Source of the DNA: Desulfomicrobium sp. UBA5193
GTDB taxonomy: Bacteria; Desulfobacterota; Desulfovibrionia; Desulfovibrionales; Desulfomicrobiaceae
Direction of reading: 5' to 3'
Assembly: GCA_002412965.1 (NCBI GenBank)
Contig: DHWB01000004.1
Span: forward strand, 545,605-609,604
Length of the DNA stretch: 64,000 nucleotides
Shown in pieces: positions 1 to 8,819 of this stretch. Position 1 is the stretch's first letter. Each line of letters begins with the position of its first letter. Position numbers and translations under genes: made by a program. The notes below the pieces were generated by a model. That model was not told the origin of the DNA. It did not search any database and was given only the letters and a program-made list of their open reading frames with translations.

Positions 1-354
1 CTCGGGGCCGAGGTCGTGCCCTTTCCGCTCAAGGTGGAGTGTTGCGGCGCATCGTTCGGCATCCCGCGCAAGGACATCGTGGCCCGTTTGTCAGGCAAGC
101 TGCTTGACGCCGGCCGGGACCTGGGCGCCGACGCCTTCGTGACCGCCTGCCCGCTGTGCCAGATGAATCTGGACCTGCGGCAGGGACAGATCAACGACGC
201 CCTGCACGAGAATTTCAAGATCCCGGTTTTCTATTATACCCAACTCCTTGGCTATGCTCTGGGACTTGATCGCGCGCAGCTCGGCTTCGAGAAGCTCTGC
301 GTCGATCCACGGCTCGCCCTGGGCAAGATCAAACAACCGGCGCAGGCCAGGTAG
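1..354 (+). CDS. hdrB: Heterodisulfide reductase subunit B, C-terminal part (5' end outside window)
   Basis: This is the C-terminal 117 residues of an HdrB-like protein; the reading frame is open from base 1 and ends at TAG 352-354. A CCG-type cysteine signature is visible: VECCGAS near residue 13 and TACPLCQMNL near residue 50. In the family these cysteines bind the non-cubane [4Fe-4S] clusters that reduce a disulfide substrate. Ten bases separate it from hdrA, so the two are co-transcribed. In sulfate reducers the physiological disulfide partner of HdrABC-Flx is thought to be a DsrC-like protein; nothing in the window identifies it. The rest of hdrB, and probably hdrC, lie upstream of the window. 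Confidence 0.9.
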   Translation, partial: LGAEVVPFPLKVECCGASFGIPRKDIVARLSGKLLDAGRDLGADAFVTACPLCQMNLDLRQGQINDALHENFKIPVFYYTQLLGYALGLDRAQLGFEKLCVDPRLALGKIKQPAQAR

Positions 355-364
355 GGAGGACGCG

Positions 365-2347
365 ATGCGAATTGGTGTTTTTATCTGCCATTGCGGCAGC
401 AATATTGCCGGAACCGTGGACTGTCCGTCCGTTGCGGCCACGGCCCTGACCTACCCGGACGTGGTCTTCGCCACGGACACGATGTATGCATGTTCCGAGC
501 CCGGGCAGGACGCCATCATCCAGGCCATCAAGGACAAGAATCTCGACGGCGTGGTCGTGGCCTCCTGTACCCCGCGCATGCACGAGCCGACCTTCCGCCG
601 GACCGTGGAGCGTGCGGGCCTCAACCGTTACATGTTCGAAATGGCCAACATCCGCGAGCATGTCTCCTGGATCGGTAAATCAAAGGATTTGAACACGGGC
701 AAGGCCGCAGAGCTGGTGCGCATGGCCGTGGAAAAACTGCGCCGCGACAAGCCGCTGATTCCCAAGCGCTTCGAGACGGTCAAGCGTGTGCTGGTCATCG
801 GCGGCGGCGTGGCCGGCATCCAGGCGGCCCTCGACTGCGCGGACGGCGGGCAGGAAGTCATCATGGTCGAGCGCGAGCAGACCATCGGCGGCAAGATGGC
901 CAAACTGGACAAGACCTTTCCCACGGTCGACTGCTCGTCGTGCGTGCTGGGTCCGAAGATGGTCGACATCGCCCAGCATCCCAACATCACCCTCTATGCC
1001 TGCTCCGAGATTGAAGCGGTCGGCGGGTATGTGGGCAACTTCCAGATCACCATCCGCAAGAAGGCGACCTACGTGAACTGGAAGGATTGCACGGGCTGCG
1101 GCCTGTGCGTGGAAAAATGCCCCAGCCGCAAGCATCCCGACAAGTTCAACGAAGGGCTCTGCAACGCCCCGTCCATCAACATCCCGTTCCCGCAGGCCAT
1201 TCCCAAGAAGGCGGCCATCAACGCCGAATCCTGTCTGATGCTGACCAAGGGCAAGTGCGGCCTGTGCGCCAAGGTCTGTCCGGTCAAGTGTATCGACTTC
1301 GACCAGAAGGACGAGCTGATCAACGTGGATGTCGGCGCCATTGTCGTGGCCACAGGTTACGACCTTTTCGATTGGCACAAGTATCCGCAGTACGGCGAAG
1401 GCCGCTATCCGGATGTGATCACCAGCATGCAGTACGAGCGCCTGCTTTCGGCTTCCGGCCCCACCGGCGGACACGTCAAGCGTCCGTCCGACGGCAAGGA
1501 ACCCAAGCACGTGGTCTTCATCCAGTGCGTGGGCTCTCGCGACAAGTCCGTGGACAGGCCGTACTGTTCGGGATTCTGCTGCATGTACACTGCCAAGCAG
1601 ACCATCCTGACCAAGGATCACATCCCGGATTCCCAGTCCTATGTTTTCTACATGGACATCCGCTCCCCCGGAAAGGGCTATGACGAGTTCACCCGCCGGG
1701 CCATGGAAGAATACGGTGCCCAGTATGTGCGAGGCCGCGTGGCCATGATCTATCCCAAGGGCGACAAGCTCATCGTGCGCGGGGCCGACACTCTGGCCGG
1801 CACGCAGGTCGAGGTGCCCGCCGATCTGGTCGTTCTGGCCGTGGGCGCCGAATCCGCCAAGGGCGCGGTGGCGCTGGGCGAAAAGCTCAGGGTCTGTCCG
1901 GACCAGTACGGTTTTTTCGTTGAGAGCCATCCCAAATTAAAGCCCGTCGAGACCAACACCGCCGGTGTATATCTGGCCGGCGCCTGTCAGGGGCCCAAAG
2001 ATATTCCAGCCTCCGTCGGGCAGGGCAGCGCTGCCGCGGCCAAGGTGCTTGGGCTGTTGTCCAAGGCCATGCTCGAATCCGATCCGGCCGTGTCCAGAGT
2101 CAACCCCGGCCGCTGTGTCGGCTGCGGCAAGTGCATCACGACCTGCCCGTTCGGAGCCATCAAGGCCGTGGCGGATCGCTTCGGCAACCCCAAGGCCGAG
2201 GTCATCGAGACCGTGTGTCAGGGTTGCGGCATCTGTACCGTGACCTGCCCCCAGGGCGCCATTCAGCTTGAACATTTCACAGATAACCAGATCCTCGCGG
2301 AGGTGAACGCCTTATGCCCGCCCAAGATGTTCGCGAATTACGAATAG
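365..2347 (+). CDS. hdrA: Heterodisulfide reductase subunit A, FAD and iron-sulfur flavoprotein
   Basis: This 660-residue HdrA is the FAD subunit at which electrons bifurcate in Hdr complexes. The N-terminus (MRIGVFICHCGSNIAG) carries the family's first cysteine region. A Rossmann FAD motif, VIGGGVAGIQAALD, lies near residue 142. Ferredoxin-type clusters follow: DCTGCGLCVEKCP near 240 and KCGLCAKVCPVKC near 298, then two C-terminal cubanes, RCVGCGKCITTCP near 583 and VCQGCGICTVTCP near 618. The ATG at 365 was chosen because GGGAGGA lies 7 bases before it; the frame stays open further upstream but without a better start. It overlaps flxD by 34 bases, which implies translational coupling. The length is typical of sulfate-reducer HdrA with no extra domains. 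Confidence 0.95.
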   Translation: MRIGVFICHCGSNIAGTVDCPSVAATALTYPDVVFATDTMYACSEPGQDAIIQAIKDKNLDGVVVASCTPRMHEPTFRRTVERAGLNRYMFEMANIREHVSWIGKSKDLNTGKAAELVRMAVEKLRRDKPLIPKRFETVKRVLVIGGGVAGIQAALDCADGGQEVIMVEREQTIGGKMAKLDKTFPTVDCSSCVLGPKMVDIAQHPNITLYACSEIEAVGGYVGNFQITIRKKATYVNWKDCTGCGLCVEKCPSRKHPDKFNEGLCNAPSINIPFPQAIPKKAAINAESCLMLTKGKCGLCAKVCPVKCIDFDQKDELINVDVGAIVVATGYDLFDWHKYPQYGEGRYPDVITSMQYERLLSASGPTGGHVKRPSDGKEPKHVVFIQCVGSRDKSVDRPYCSGFCCMYTAKQTILTKDHIPDSQSYVFYMDIRSPGKGYDEFTRRAMEEYGAQYVRGRVAMIYPKGDKLIVRGADTLAGTQVEVPADLVVLAVGAESAKGAVALGEKLRVCPDQYGFFVESHPKLKPVETNTAGVYLAGACQGPKDIPASVGQGSAAAAKVLGLLSKAMLESDPAVSRVNPGRCVGCGKCITTCPFGAIKAVADRFGNPKAEVIETVCQGCGICTVTCPQGAIQLEHFTDNQILAEVNALCPPKMFANYE

Positions 2348-2805
2348 TCGGCTTTCTTTGTAACTGGTGCTCCTACGGCGGCGCGGACACCGCGGGTGTA
2401 TCCCGCTTCACACAGCCTACGGACCTGCGCGTCATTCGCGTGCCCTGTTCCGGCCGCATCGACCCGCTCTTCATCGTCCGTTCACTGATGAACGGCGCGG
2501 ACGGGGTGCTCGTGTCCGGTTGCCATCCCCGGGATTGCCACTACGCGGAAGGCAACTTCTATGCCCGGCGCAGGCTCGAAATGCTCAAACGCTTCCTGCC
2601 CATAACCGGCATTGATGCGCGTCGTTTCGAATACACCTGGGTTTCGGCTTCGGAAGGGCAGCGTTGGCAGCATGTGGTCACGGAGTTCACGCGCCGCATC
2701 CATGAACTCGGCCCAGCGCCGGCCTTCAACCCGGCGTCCGGGGCGGACTGGAACACGCTGGCCGTACAGGCCGGCCAGGGGCAGACTTGCCCGTGTCACG
2801 GATAG
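2314..2805 (+). CDS. flxD: MvhD/FlxD-like iron-sulfur electron-transfer protein
   Basis: The product (163 residues) belongs to the MvhD family, which passes electrons between the NADH or hydrogenase module and HdrA. The N-terminal GFLCNWCSYGGAD, the central VPCSGRID and the VSGCHPRDCHY segment are the conserved cysteine blocks that hold a [2Fe-2S] cluster in this family. An RBS-like GGAGGTG precedes ATG 2314 by about 10 bases. The start lies inside the end of hdrA. Its position between hdrA and the Flx genes matches its proposed bridging role. Confidence 0.9.
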   Translation: MPAQDVRELRIVGFLCNWCSYGGADTAGVSRFTQPTDLRVIRVPCSGRIDPLFIVRSLMNGADGVLVSGCHPRDCHYAEGNFYARRRLEMLKRFLPITGIDARRFEYTWVSASEGQRWQHVVTEFTRRIHELGPAPAFNPASGADWNTLAVQAGQGQTCPCHG

Positions 2806-2827
2806 ATTTGCAATAACAGGAGGACAT

Positions 2828-3784
2828 ATGTCCCAATTGGATGATCTCAAAAATGCCATCAAGAGCCGCCTGGGCGAGCTTGAGTGCGTCATCGGCTGGG
2901 AGCAGGGCTACGATCCGCTCCATGCCACGCCGCTCTTCATCCGCACCGAGGCGGATCTTGACCGGCTTATCATAGGCCCCCTGGCCGTGCACAACCTGGT
3001 CACCTATCTGACCGGGTACAAGGGCAAGAAGATTGGAGTGGTAGTCAAGGGCTGCGATAGCCGCAGCGTGATCCAGCTTTTGAATGAAAACCTGATAAAC
3101 CGCGATGATGTCGTCATTTTCGGCCTCTGCTGCGACGGCGTGGTCAGTCAGCGCAAGATCCGCGCGGCGCTGCCTGCCGATCCGGGCTTCGTGGAGTCGG
3201 TGGAGATTGGCGCAAGCGACCTCAAGATCACCGTGGCCGGTCAGGCCGTGACCTTGAAACTCTCCGACGTTCTGGCCGACAAATGCCTGATCTGCGCCAC
3301 GCCCGACGCCATCATCTCCGATGTGCTGATCGGCACGGCGCATACTCCGGCCCCGGCCGCGAGCCTGGCCTGCCAGGACGAGTTCGAGGCCAGGAGCGAC
3401 GCCGAGAAGCTCGCCTTCTGGCAGGAGACCATGAGCCGCTGCATTCGCTGCTATGCCTGCCGCAACGCCTGCCCCATGTGCGTCTGCCGCGACTATTGCA
3501 TTGCGACCAGCCGTGACCCCCTGTGGATCAGCCAGGACAATTCCCCGGCCGAGAACATGATGTTCCAGATGGTGCATGTCTCGCATCTGGCCGGACGCTG
3601 CACGGAATGCGGTGAATGCGAGCGGGCCTGTCCCGTGGACATCCCGCTCATGCTGCTGCGGCGCTGGATGAACAAGCAGGTCAAGGACGTGTTCGAACTG
3701 CAGGCAGGCATGGCTCTGGAACAGACCCCGCCTCTCTTGACCTTCAAGGTCGAGGAAGAGCGCATCAACGAGCGAGGCTGGTAA
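2828..3784 (+). CDS. flxC: FlxC-like ferredoxin-domain subunit of the Flx-Hdr complex
   Basis: This 318-residue iron-sulfur protein starts at ATG 2828 behind a strong AGGAGGA. The first 200 residues resemble the coenzyme F420 hydrogenase beta-subunit family, including VVVKGCDSRSV near 75 and cysteines near 100 and 155. The C-terminal part carries two ferredoxin-like clusters: RCIRCYACRNACPMC near 203 and RCTECGECERACPVD near 260. It would be the wire between FlxB/FlxA and FlxD/HdrA. Its stop overlaps the next start (TAATG). The family assignment comes from domain content plus gene order; flxC and flxB could be labelled differently in other schemes. Confidence 0.85.
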   Translation: MSQLDDLKNAIKSRLGELECVIGWEQGYDPLHATPLFIRTEADLDRLIIGPLAVHNLVTYLTGYKGKKIGVVVKGCDSRSVIQLLNENLINRDDVVIFGLCCDGVVSQRKIRAALPADPGFVESVEIGASDLKITVAGQAVTLKLSDVLADKCLICATPDAIISDVLIGTAHTPAPAASLACQDEFEARSDAEKLAFWQETMSRCIRCYACRNACPMCVCRDYCIATSRDPLWISQDNSPAENMMFQMVHVSHLAGRCTECGECERACPVDIPLMLLRRWMNKQVKDVFELQAGMALEQTPPLLTFKVEEERINERGW

Positions 3785-4812
3785 TGGAACGATTCATCAC
3801 AAAAGAGAACCTCATCCGTTTGGCCGAGGAGCTGTCCGCCACCTGCCGCGTGCTTGCGCCGGTGGCCAGTTGCGGCACAGTGACCTTCCGTCGTTTTCTG
3901 CCGGGAATGGTCCTTGATCTGCACTCGCGCATGGCGGCCGTTTCACCGAAGGCCGCGACCTTTCCGCAGACGGAAACCCTGCTGACGGTCAAGCGCGAGA
4001 TGCCCGAGAAAAAGCCCGAAATCACCGAGACCCTGCCCGAGGGCAAGAGCGTGGTCATCGGCTGCCGCCCGTGCGGGGCGCGCGGCAAGCTTATCTTCAA
4101 TCCGGTCTATGAGACGGACAAAACCAAGGATCCGTACTATATCCGGCGTCGTGACAACACCGTCTTCATCTCCTTGGCCTGCGACCGGCCCGAGACGACC
4201 TGCTTCTGCCACAGTGTGGGCAGCGGCCCGGCGGATCCTGACGGCTCCGACGTGCTCCTGACCCTGGTGGGCGAGGGGTATGTGGCGCGTTCGGTCACTC
4301 CCGCCGGAGAGGAAGTCCTCAAGTTGGCCCTGTTCACGGACGCCGGAGACAAGGGCAAGGAGGCCGACGCCAAGAACGCAAAGGCGCGGGAGTTGATGGG
4401 CGAGGCCCACGACTACGTCTCCGCTCCGGCGAAACTGCTGGCCCGCTTCGACGACATGGACTTCTGGCAGGCCCAGTCGGCCAAGTGCATCTCCTGTGGA
4501 GCCTGCACCTACATGTGTCCGACCTGCTACTGCTTCAACATCACCGACGACGATCTGGGCCTTGAGAGCCAGCGCATCCGCAGCTGGGACAACTGCATGT
4601 CCCACACCTTCACCCTGGAGGGCAGCGGTCACAACCCGCGTCCGACCAAGGCGCATCGTCTGAAAAACCGTGTCGGGCACAAGTTCAGCTACTATCCGGA
4701 CCTGCACAAGGGCGTCATGGCCTGCTGCGGGTGTGGCAGGTGCATCAAGCAGTGCCCCGCCGGGATCGATATCCGGCAGATCGTGAAAGCAGCACAGGAG
4801 TACTCCGAATGA
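3784..4812 (+). CDS. flxB: FlxB-like 4Fe-4S subunit (sulfhydrogenase/AsrA-like)
   Basis: This protein (342 residues) resembles the sulfhydrogenase beta and anaerobic sulfite reductase A family. The N-terminal half has the conserved VIGCRPCGARG near residue 92 and a SLACDRPETTCFC segment near 132. The C-terminal half has two ferredoxin clusters, KCISCGACTYMCPTCYC near 236 and ACCGCGRCIKQCPAG near 313. Together with FlxA it forms the NAD(P)H-reactive module, by analogy to HydB/HydG. Start and stop are coupled to both neighbours: TAATG with flxC and an ATGA overlap with flxA. Confidence 0.87.
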   Translation: MERFITKENLIRLAEELSATCRVLAPVASCGTVTFRRFLPGMVLDLHSRMAAVSPKAATFPQTETLLTVKREMPEKKPEITETLPEGKSVVIGCRPCGARGKLIFNPVYETDKTKDPYYIRRRDNTVFISLACDRPETTCFCHSVGSGPADPDGSDVLLTLVGEGYVARSVTPAGEEVLKLALFTDAGDKGKEADAKNAKARELMGEAHDYVSAPAKLLARFDDMDFWQAQSAKCISCGACTYMCPTCYCFNITDDDLGLESQRIRSWDNCMSHTFTLEGSGHNPRPTKAHRLKNRVGHKFSYYPDLHKGVMACCGCGRCIKQCPAGIDIRQIVKAAQEYSE

Positions 4813-5639
4813 ATGCCAATCCCTATCTCCCGGACATGGCCACCATTGTCGAAGTGATCCAGGAGACGCACAATATCAAGACCTTCCGCATCGTCATCAA
4901 CAACGAAGAGCGGATGAAGGACTTCACCTTCCGGCCCGGCCAAGTGGGGCAGCTCTCGGTCTTCGGCGTGGGCGAATCGACCTTCGTCATCAACTCCTCC
5001 CCGACCCGCAAGGACTACCTGCAGTTCAGCGTCATGCGCGTGGGCGAGGTCACCTCGCGGCTGCACCAGCTGCAACCCGGCGATCAGATCGGCGTGCGCG
5101 CCCCCCTGGGCAACTCCTTTCCGATCGAGGACTTGAAGGGCAAGAACATCGTCTTTGTCGGCGGTGGCATCGGCATGGCACCCCTGCGGACGCTGTTCAC
5201 GTACATGCTCGACAATCGCAAGGACTACGGGGATATCACGCTCCTTTACGGCGCGCGCAGCCCCGCCGACCTGACCTACAAGGCCGAGCTGCCGGAATGG
5301 GCCGGCCGCAAGGACGTCAACACCGTGCTGACCATCGACAACCCGTCCGAGGGCTGGGAGCACAAGGTCGGCCTCATCCCCAACGTGCTGCTCGAGATCA
5401 ACCCCTCGCCCAAGAACACGGTGGCGATCACCTGCGGCCCGCCGATCATGATCAAGTTCACGCTGCAGGCTTTGAAGAAGCTGGGTTTCGAGGATGAAAA
5501 CATCCTGACCACCCTGGAAAAGCGCATGAAATGCGGCGTGGGCATCTGCGGCCGCTGCAACATCGGCACGAAATACGTGTGCATGGACGGTCCCGTCTTC
5601 ACCTATGCCCAGCTCAAAGAGCTGCCCTCGGAACTGTAG
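4809..5639 (+). CDS. flxA: FlxA NAD(P)H:FAD oxidoreductase subunit
   Basis: The 276-residue flavoprotein belongs to the dihydroorotate dehydrogenase electron-transfer (PyrK/HydG-like) family. It has an N-terminal FAD-binding barrel (FRPGQVGQLSVFG near 40), a NAD-binding region (FVGGGIGMAPLRTLF near 116) and a C-terminal [2Fe-2S] site (MKCGVGICGRCNIG near 240). It is the NADH entry point of the Flx-Hdr complex. The ATG at 4809 overlaps the flxB stop as ATGA. It is the last gene of the operon and is followed by a 180-base gap. The known family reaction couples NADH oxidation to reduction of ferredoxin and a disulfide. Confidence 0.93.
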   Translation: MNANPYLPDMATIVEVIQETHNIKTFRIVINNEERMKDFTFRPGQVGQLSVFGVGESTFVINSSPTRKDYLQFSVMRVGEVTSRLHQLQPGDQIGVRAPLGNSFPIEDLKGKNIVFVGGGIGMAPLRTLFTYMLDNRKDYGDITLLYGARSPADLTYKAELPEWAGRKDVNTVLTIDNPSEGWEHKVGLIPNVLLEINPSPKNTVAITCGPPIMIKFTLQALKKLGFEDENILTTLEKRMKCGVGICGRCNIGTKYVCMDGPVFTYAQLKELPSEL

Positions 5640-5821
5640 CTGACTGTTGACAAATTACAAATATCCAGGCTGGTCCAAAATGCTGAGATGCGAGGAACAA
5701 AGAAAATTCAGGGCCGAAGCGTACGTGTGCCCGCAAGGGTATTTAAATATACGTGAGGGTCTTAATTTTCTGCAGTGACGAAGCAGATCGCCGTTTTGGG
5801 GCAGTCTGGTAGGAGACTATC

Positions 5822-6298
5822 ATGGCAGGAATATTCAAGGCGACGGACATCCTCCTGGCCGCCCAGGAAGTCGAAACCCGTGGCGAGGTTTTCTACAATC
5901 GGCTGGTGGACATGACCACCGAACCCAAACTGAAGAAGCTGTTCACGTTTCTGGCGGGCGAAGAGTCCAAGCACCGCGAGATCTTCGCCAAACTCTACGA
6001 GCGGGTCGGGCAGGTCGAGCTTCCGGCCTGGGCCGAAGAGGACGAGTATGTCGATTACCTGAAGTATCTGCTCGACTCCCACACCCTGTTCCGGCTTGGC
6101 GACGTGGACCATCTGAAGACCTTCATGGGCACATCCAAAGAGGCCCTTGAAACGGCCATGGGTTTTGAAAAGGATACGATCATGTTCTTCCTGGAGATGC
6201 GTGAATTCGTGCCCGACGGGGAAAAGAAGCATATCCAGGCCTGCATCGACGAGGAGCGCTCGCATCTGCGCCTTCTGGCGGGCATGCTGCGCAAATAA
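5822..6298 (+). CDS. Ferritin-like (rubrerythrin-type) diiron protein without rubredoxin domain
   Basis: This 158-residue helical protein has the carboxylate pattern of the rubrerythrin/ferritin-like fold: a glutamate in AAQEVETRGE near residue 16, EESKHREIF near 46, GFEKDTI near 118 and DEERSHLRLL near 145. These are the four-helix-bundle diiron ligands. There is no CxxC rubredoxin domain, so it is not a full rubrerythrin. Such proteins in strict anaerobes are usually linked to peroxide or iron handling. It has its own spacing from flxA (182 bases) and an AGGAGA signal before ATG 5822, so it is probably a separate unit. Confidence 0.85.
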   Translation: MAGIFKATDILLAAQEVETRGEVFYNRLVDMTTEPKLKKLFTFLAGEESKHREIFAKLYERVGQVELPAWAEEDEYVDYLKYLLDSHTLFRLGDVDHLKTFMGTSKEALETAMGFEKDTIMFFLEMREFVPDGEKKHIQACIDEERSHLRLLAGMLRK

Positions 6299-6363
6299 TC
6301 AAGGTTCTACTCCTTTGAGTGTCGGCTCTCGGACGAAAGTCTGGGGGCCATTTTCGTTGGGAG

Positions 6364-6495
6364 TCATAGCGAGGAAAAAAGGGCATCTGCGAGCCCGGCC
6401 TGTACTGCGGATTCATCCCTTGCCGACAGCCGGCCCAAGGTTCCCCTCACCAGCCTGTGGTCCAGGGTGAAGAGCTTGAGGAACACTTGGCGGGG
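6364..6495 (-). pseudogene. Remnant of a MazF/PemK-type toxin C-terminus
   Basis: Reading the minus strand from about 6495 down to the TGA at 6364-6366 gives a peptide that starts FLKLFTLDHRLVRGTLGRLS and continues ARDESAVQAGLADALF. That is the characteristic C-terminal segment of MazF/PemK-family endoribonucleases. No N-terminal two thirds is present, because the antitoxin remnant begins immediately upstream, so the toxin is 5'-deleted and inactive. It was recognised from the family pattern only; no search was run. Confidence 0.65.
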
Positions 6496-6507
6496 GCGGG
6501 CAGGCGA

Positions 6508-6738
6508 TTACAGATCACGGCACGCCTGCTCTCCTCGGCGCAGTTCCATTCGGACAGTCCACCCTCGACAGCGCTCAGGTACTCTACGTCGAGGGGGACG
6601 ACCTTGCGGACCCTGGCCACCCCGTTACCCGTTCACTTCCTAGACGATGGAGTCCCCCGGGTGGACGCCGAGGCCGTCACGAACTGCCTGGGGAATCTTG
6701 GTTTGCCCTTTGGAGGGGATTTTTGCGATGCTGAGCAT
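6508..6738 (-). pseudogene. Degenerate AbrB/MazE-type antitoxin
   Basis: From ATG 6738 on the minus strand the peptide begins MLSIAKIPSKGQTKIPQAVR and continues to GVHPGDSIV, a clear SpoVT/AbrB swapped-hairpin domain. It is broken by an in-frame TAG after about 32 codons and then needs a frameshift to continue as VARVRKVVPLDVEYLSAV and GGLSEWNCAEE. A further frameshift restores the typical RDL-stop ending at 6508. One nonsense change and two frameshifts make it a pseudogene. GGAGG lies just upstream of the ATG. It lies directly before the toxin remnant, in normal antitoxin-toxin order. Confidence 0.72.
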
Positions 6739-7009
6739 GCGGCCTCCGTTAAATATCAATGATTTCCTTGATGTTCAAAAAAGTTAGGATTGTTTTTCTT
6801 TTAGTCCATTGAAGGAAAACACGGTCATCATGTCCGGCAGGAATGCAAATTCAAGTGTGCTTTGCATGTTTCGCGCAGTTTGAGGCCGCCGCGAGAATTC
6901 CAGACGCGGCGCAGAAACCATCAGTTTTCCGCGTCGCTGTTTTTTGTTCGGCTCAGTTCTCGTTGCCTCGCCGCTGGTGACTTTTGCGATTCACACTTCC
7001 CGAAAAAAC
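6739..7009. other. Intergenic stretch with no recognised feature
   Basis: This AT-richer spacer lies between the start of the decayed antitoxin and the end of the NERD-like gene. I see no coherent ORF, tRNA or strong terminator in it. It may hold the promoter of the decayed toxin-antitoxin pair. Confidence 0.4.
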
Positions 7010-8635
7010 CTAGAAATCGAGCTGACCATGATCACTCAAAAAACTCATGGTTGTATGCCGTCGCCTGCCGTTTTCCAGATAGACCACGCTGTAGAAGCCT
7101 TTGGGCAGGACGATGTCCTTTTTGCCGCCCACCTCGAATGGCCCGAATTCCTTGAATGTCTGCTGGTTTTTGAACCACAGGGTCATGGGACGGGCGGAGG
7201 TGACCACAAGTCTGCCCTGGTCGAATGGATTCGCTGATTTTGTGGATGAGGTCTTTACGGTTGTTTGGGCCTTTGCAGCTGGGTCCGTCGCGTTTGTCTG
7301 CGTGGAGTTCTGGACCAGGCCATCCGTTGCCGCCAGCGTGGCGTTGATGACGGTGTCGGCCTTCAGGGTGGCTGGTGTTTCGGAGCTATTGCCGGACTGG
7401 GTGAAGACCGTTTCCGTGACGGTCGTAGTGGCGTCGGGAACCTGCTGGGGCATGGCCGTTTCGGGTGGCGACGGCGCGGTGGCCTGGCTGGCGTTGACTG
7501 TGGTCTGCATGGCCGTGACAGGAGAGGCGGGAGGGGTATTTATTCTGGCCGGGGAGGTGGTTTCGCTTGGGGCGGTGGTGCTCGACACTGTCACGGATTG
7601 CCACGGTTCAAGCAGGCCCTGGCTGTTCGCCAGATAGCCTGTGCCTCCCGCGACAAGCAGGGCGGCCATGGCCAATTGGGGGACGCTCGGTTTCCAGAGG
7701 ATTTGCTTTGCCGGCCCGGTGGGTGAAGCCTCGGATTCATCGGGAACAAAGGAATAAAGACGGCCGCATTTAGGGCATTCACCGGGAAAGAGTTCAAATT
7801 CTCTCGGAGTTGGCTGGTGTTGGCATCTGGAACAGACGGGGAGGTTCAGCCGCGGCTGTGCAGGATGCAATGGCTCGGAAAGAGGCTGGAATTGGTCCTG
7901 GGAGCACAGGGGGATTGCGTTCTTTGCACCGACAATTTCGGACAATTTTTCGACCAGCAGAAGAATCTTTTCCGGCGGCAGGGAATTCTCATGGGACATG
8001 ATGGCAGGAGCCAGATTTCCGGCCTCTACGACCAGTACCCCGCGCACCAGCCCTGCGATCCCGACGCTGGCCCGGCTGAAGCAGAGCACGGGGCATGGGT
8101 GCAATCCTCCAGAATAATGCAGGCCCAGGTGCTTTGTCAGCTTCTGTGTCTGGTTCCAGCACCCGCTGAGCATATCCATCAGGAACGGCCACCCGTTCAA
8201 GCGCAGGGATTCGCCCGAAACCGAGATATTGCCGAGATGGCTGCCGGCCTTGATCGGAAAGAAGCCGTTGGGACCGATGACGGCGTGGTCGAGGCGGTAG
8301 CCGTCGAAATGCAGATCGTGAAAGACGCAATATTCGTTGGGCAGCTGTTCCAAGGCCCTGGCCACGATTTGTCCACCTCGGGCGTTGGCCTGAGAATGCG
8401 AGAGGTAATGCGCAACGGTCAATCCGAGTTCTTCGAAACGCAGCACAGCCGCGACAAAGAACACGGCAAAAAAAGCGCTGATCCAAGGCTGGTTTTGCTT
8501 GAATGCGTACAGCCCTGCTCCTGCCAAGATCAGGATAAAAATCAGCGGTAGCACCACTCGCAGCAGGAGATCCTTGCGCCGGGCACTGGCCCTGGTGGTG
8601 CTGCTTTGAACTGCGCTGCCGTATATGTATGCCAT
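7010..8635 (-). CDS. Membrane protein with NERD-like domain and zinc ribbon
   Basis: The product has 541 residues. Two N-terminal membrane segments lie at about 25-46 and 51-68. A region near 90-170 resembles the nuclease-related (NERD) domain: CVFHDLHFDGYRLDHAVIGP, then NGFFPIKAGSHLG. The usual acidic catalytic E-x-K is here IKAG, so nuclease activity is doubtful. A four-cysteine zinc ribbon (CSRCQ and CPKCG) lies near 270-290, followed by a third membrane segment near 320-340. Next comes a long Thr/Ser/Ala/Pro-rich linker (about 350-480) and a small beta-rich C-terminal domain ending at the stop. The role is unknown; the architecture suggests an envelope protein with a periplasmic tail. Confidence 0.7.
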   Translation of the reverse strand: MAYIYGSAVQSSTTRASARRKDLLLRVVLPLIFILILAGAGLYAFKQNQPWISAFFAVFFVAAVLRFEELGLTVAHYLSHSQANARGGQIVARALEQLPNEYCVFHDLHFDGYRLDHAVIGPNGFFPIKAGSHLGNISVSGESLRLNGWPFLMDMLSGCWNQTQKLTKHLGLHYSGGLHPCPVLCFSRASVGIAGLVRGVLVVEAGNLAPAIMSHENSLPPEKILLLVEKLSEIVGAKNAIPLCSQDQFQPLSEPLHPAQPRLNLPVCSRCQHQPTPREFELFPGECPKCGRLYSFVPDESEASPTGPAKQILWKPSVPQLAMAALLVAGGTGYLANSQGLLEPWQSVTVSSTTAPSETTSPARINTPPASPVTAMQTTVNASQATAPSPPETAMPQQVPDATTTVTETVFTQSGNSSETPATLKADTVINATLAATDGLVQNSTQTNATDPAAKAQTTVKTSSTKSANPFDQGRLVVTSARPMTLWFKNQQTFKEFGPFEVGGKKDIVLPKGFYSVVYLENGRRRHTTMSFLSDHGQLDF

Positions 8636-8680
8636 GACGCCTCGACGTGTTCTTGCGTTACGGAGAGTTGAACGCCCGAA

Positions 8681-8710
8681 CTTTAAGCCCTAGTTAGGGA
8701 ATCATGTCAA
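8681..8710 (-). promoter_or_regulatory. Candidate sigma-70 promoter for the NERD-like gene
   Basis: On the minus strand a perfect TTGACA (8710-8705) is followed, after 18 bases, by TTAAAG (8686-8681), about 45 bases before ATG 8635. A short imperfect palindrome (CCCTAACTAGGG, 8688-8699) lies between the two boxes and could be an operator. The site was found by pattern only. Confidence 0.45.
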
Positions 8711-8819
8711 GAGTCGAAAATGTATGACAAAAACATATTGTGGGCGATGGTGTGTACCTTTGCCGTACATTCTTGTGGGGCGCGAGGCTGGCCTGCGCCC
8801 AAAGCGCAGGCAGATGGGG

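Noticed and set aside
680..1930. Long minus-strand open frame opposite hdrA
   Set aside because: It is the antisense shadow of a high-GC gene whose plus-strand product is clearly HdrA. Similar long shadows opposite typA, pyc and the PEP synthase were rejected for the same reason.
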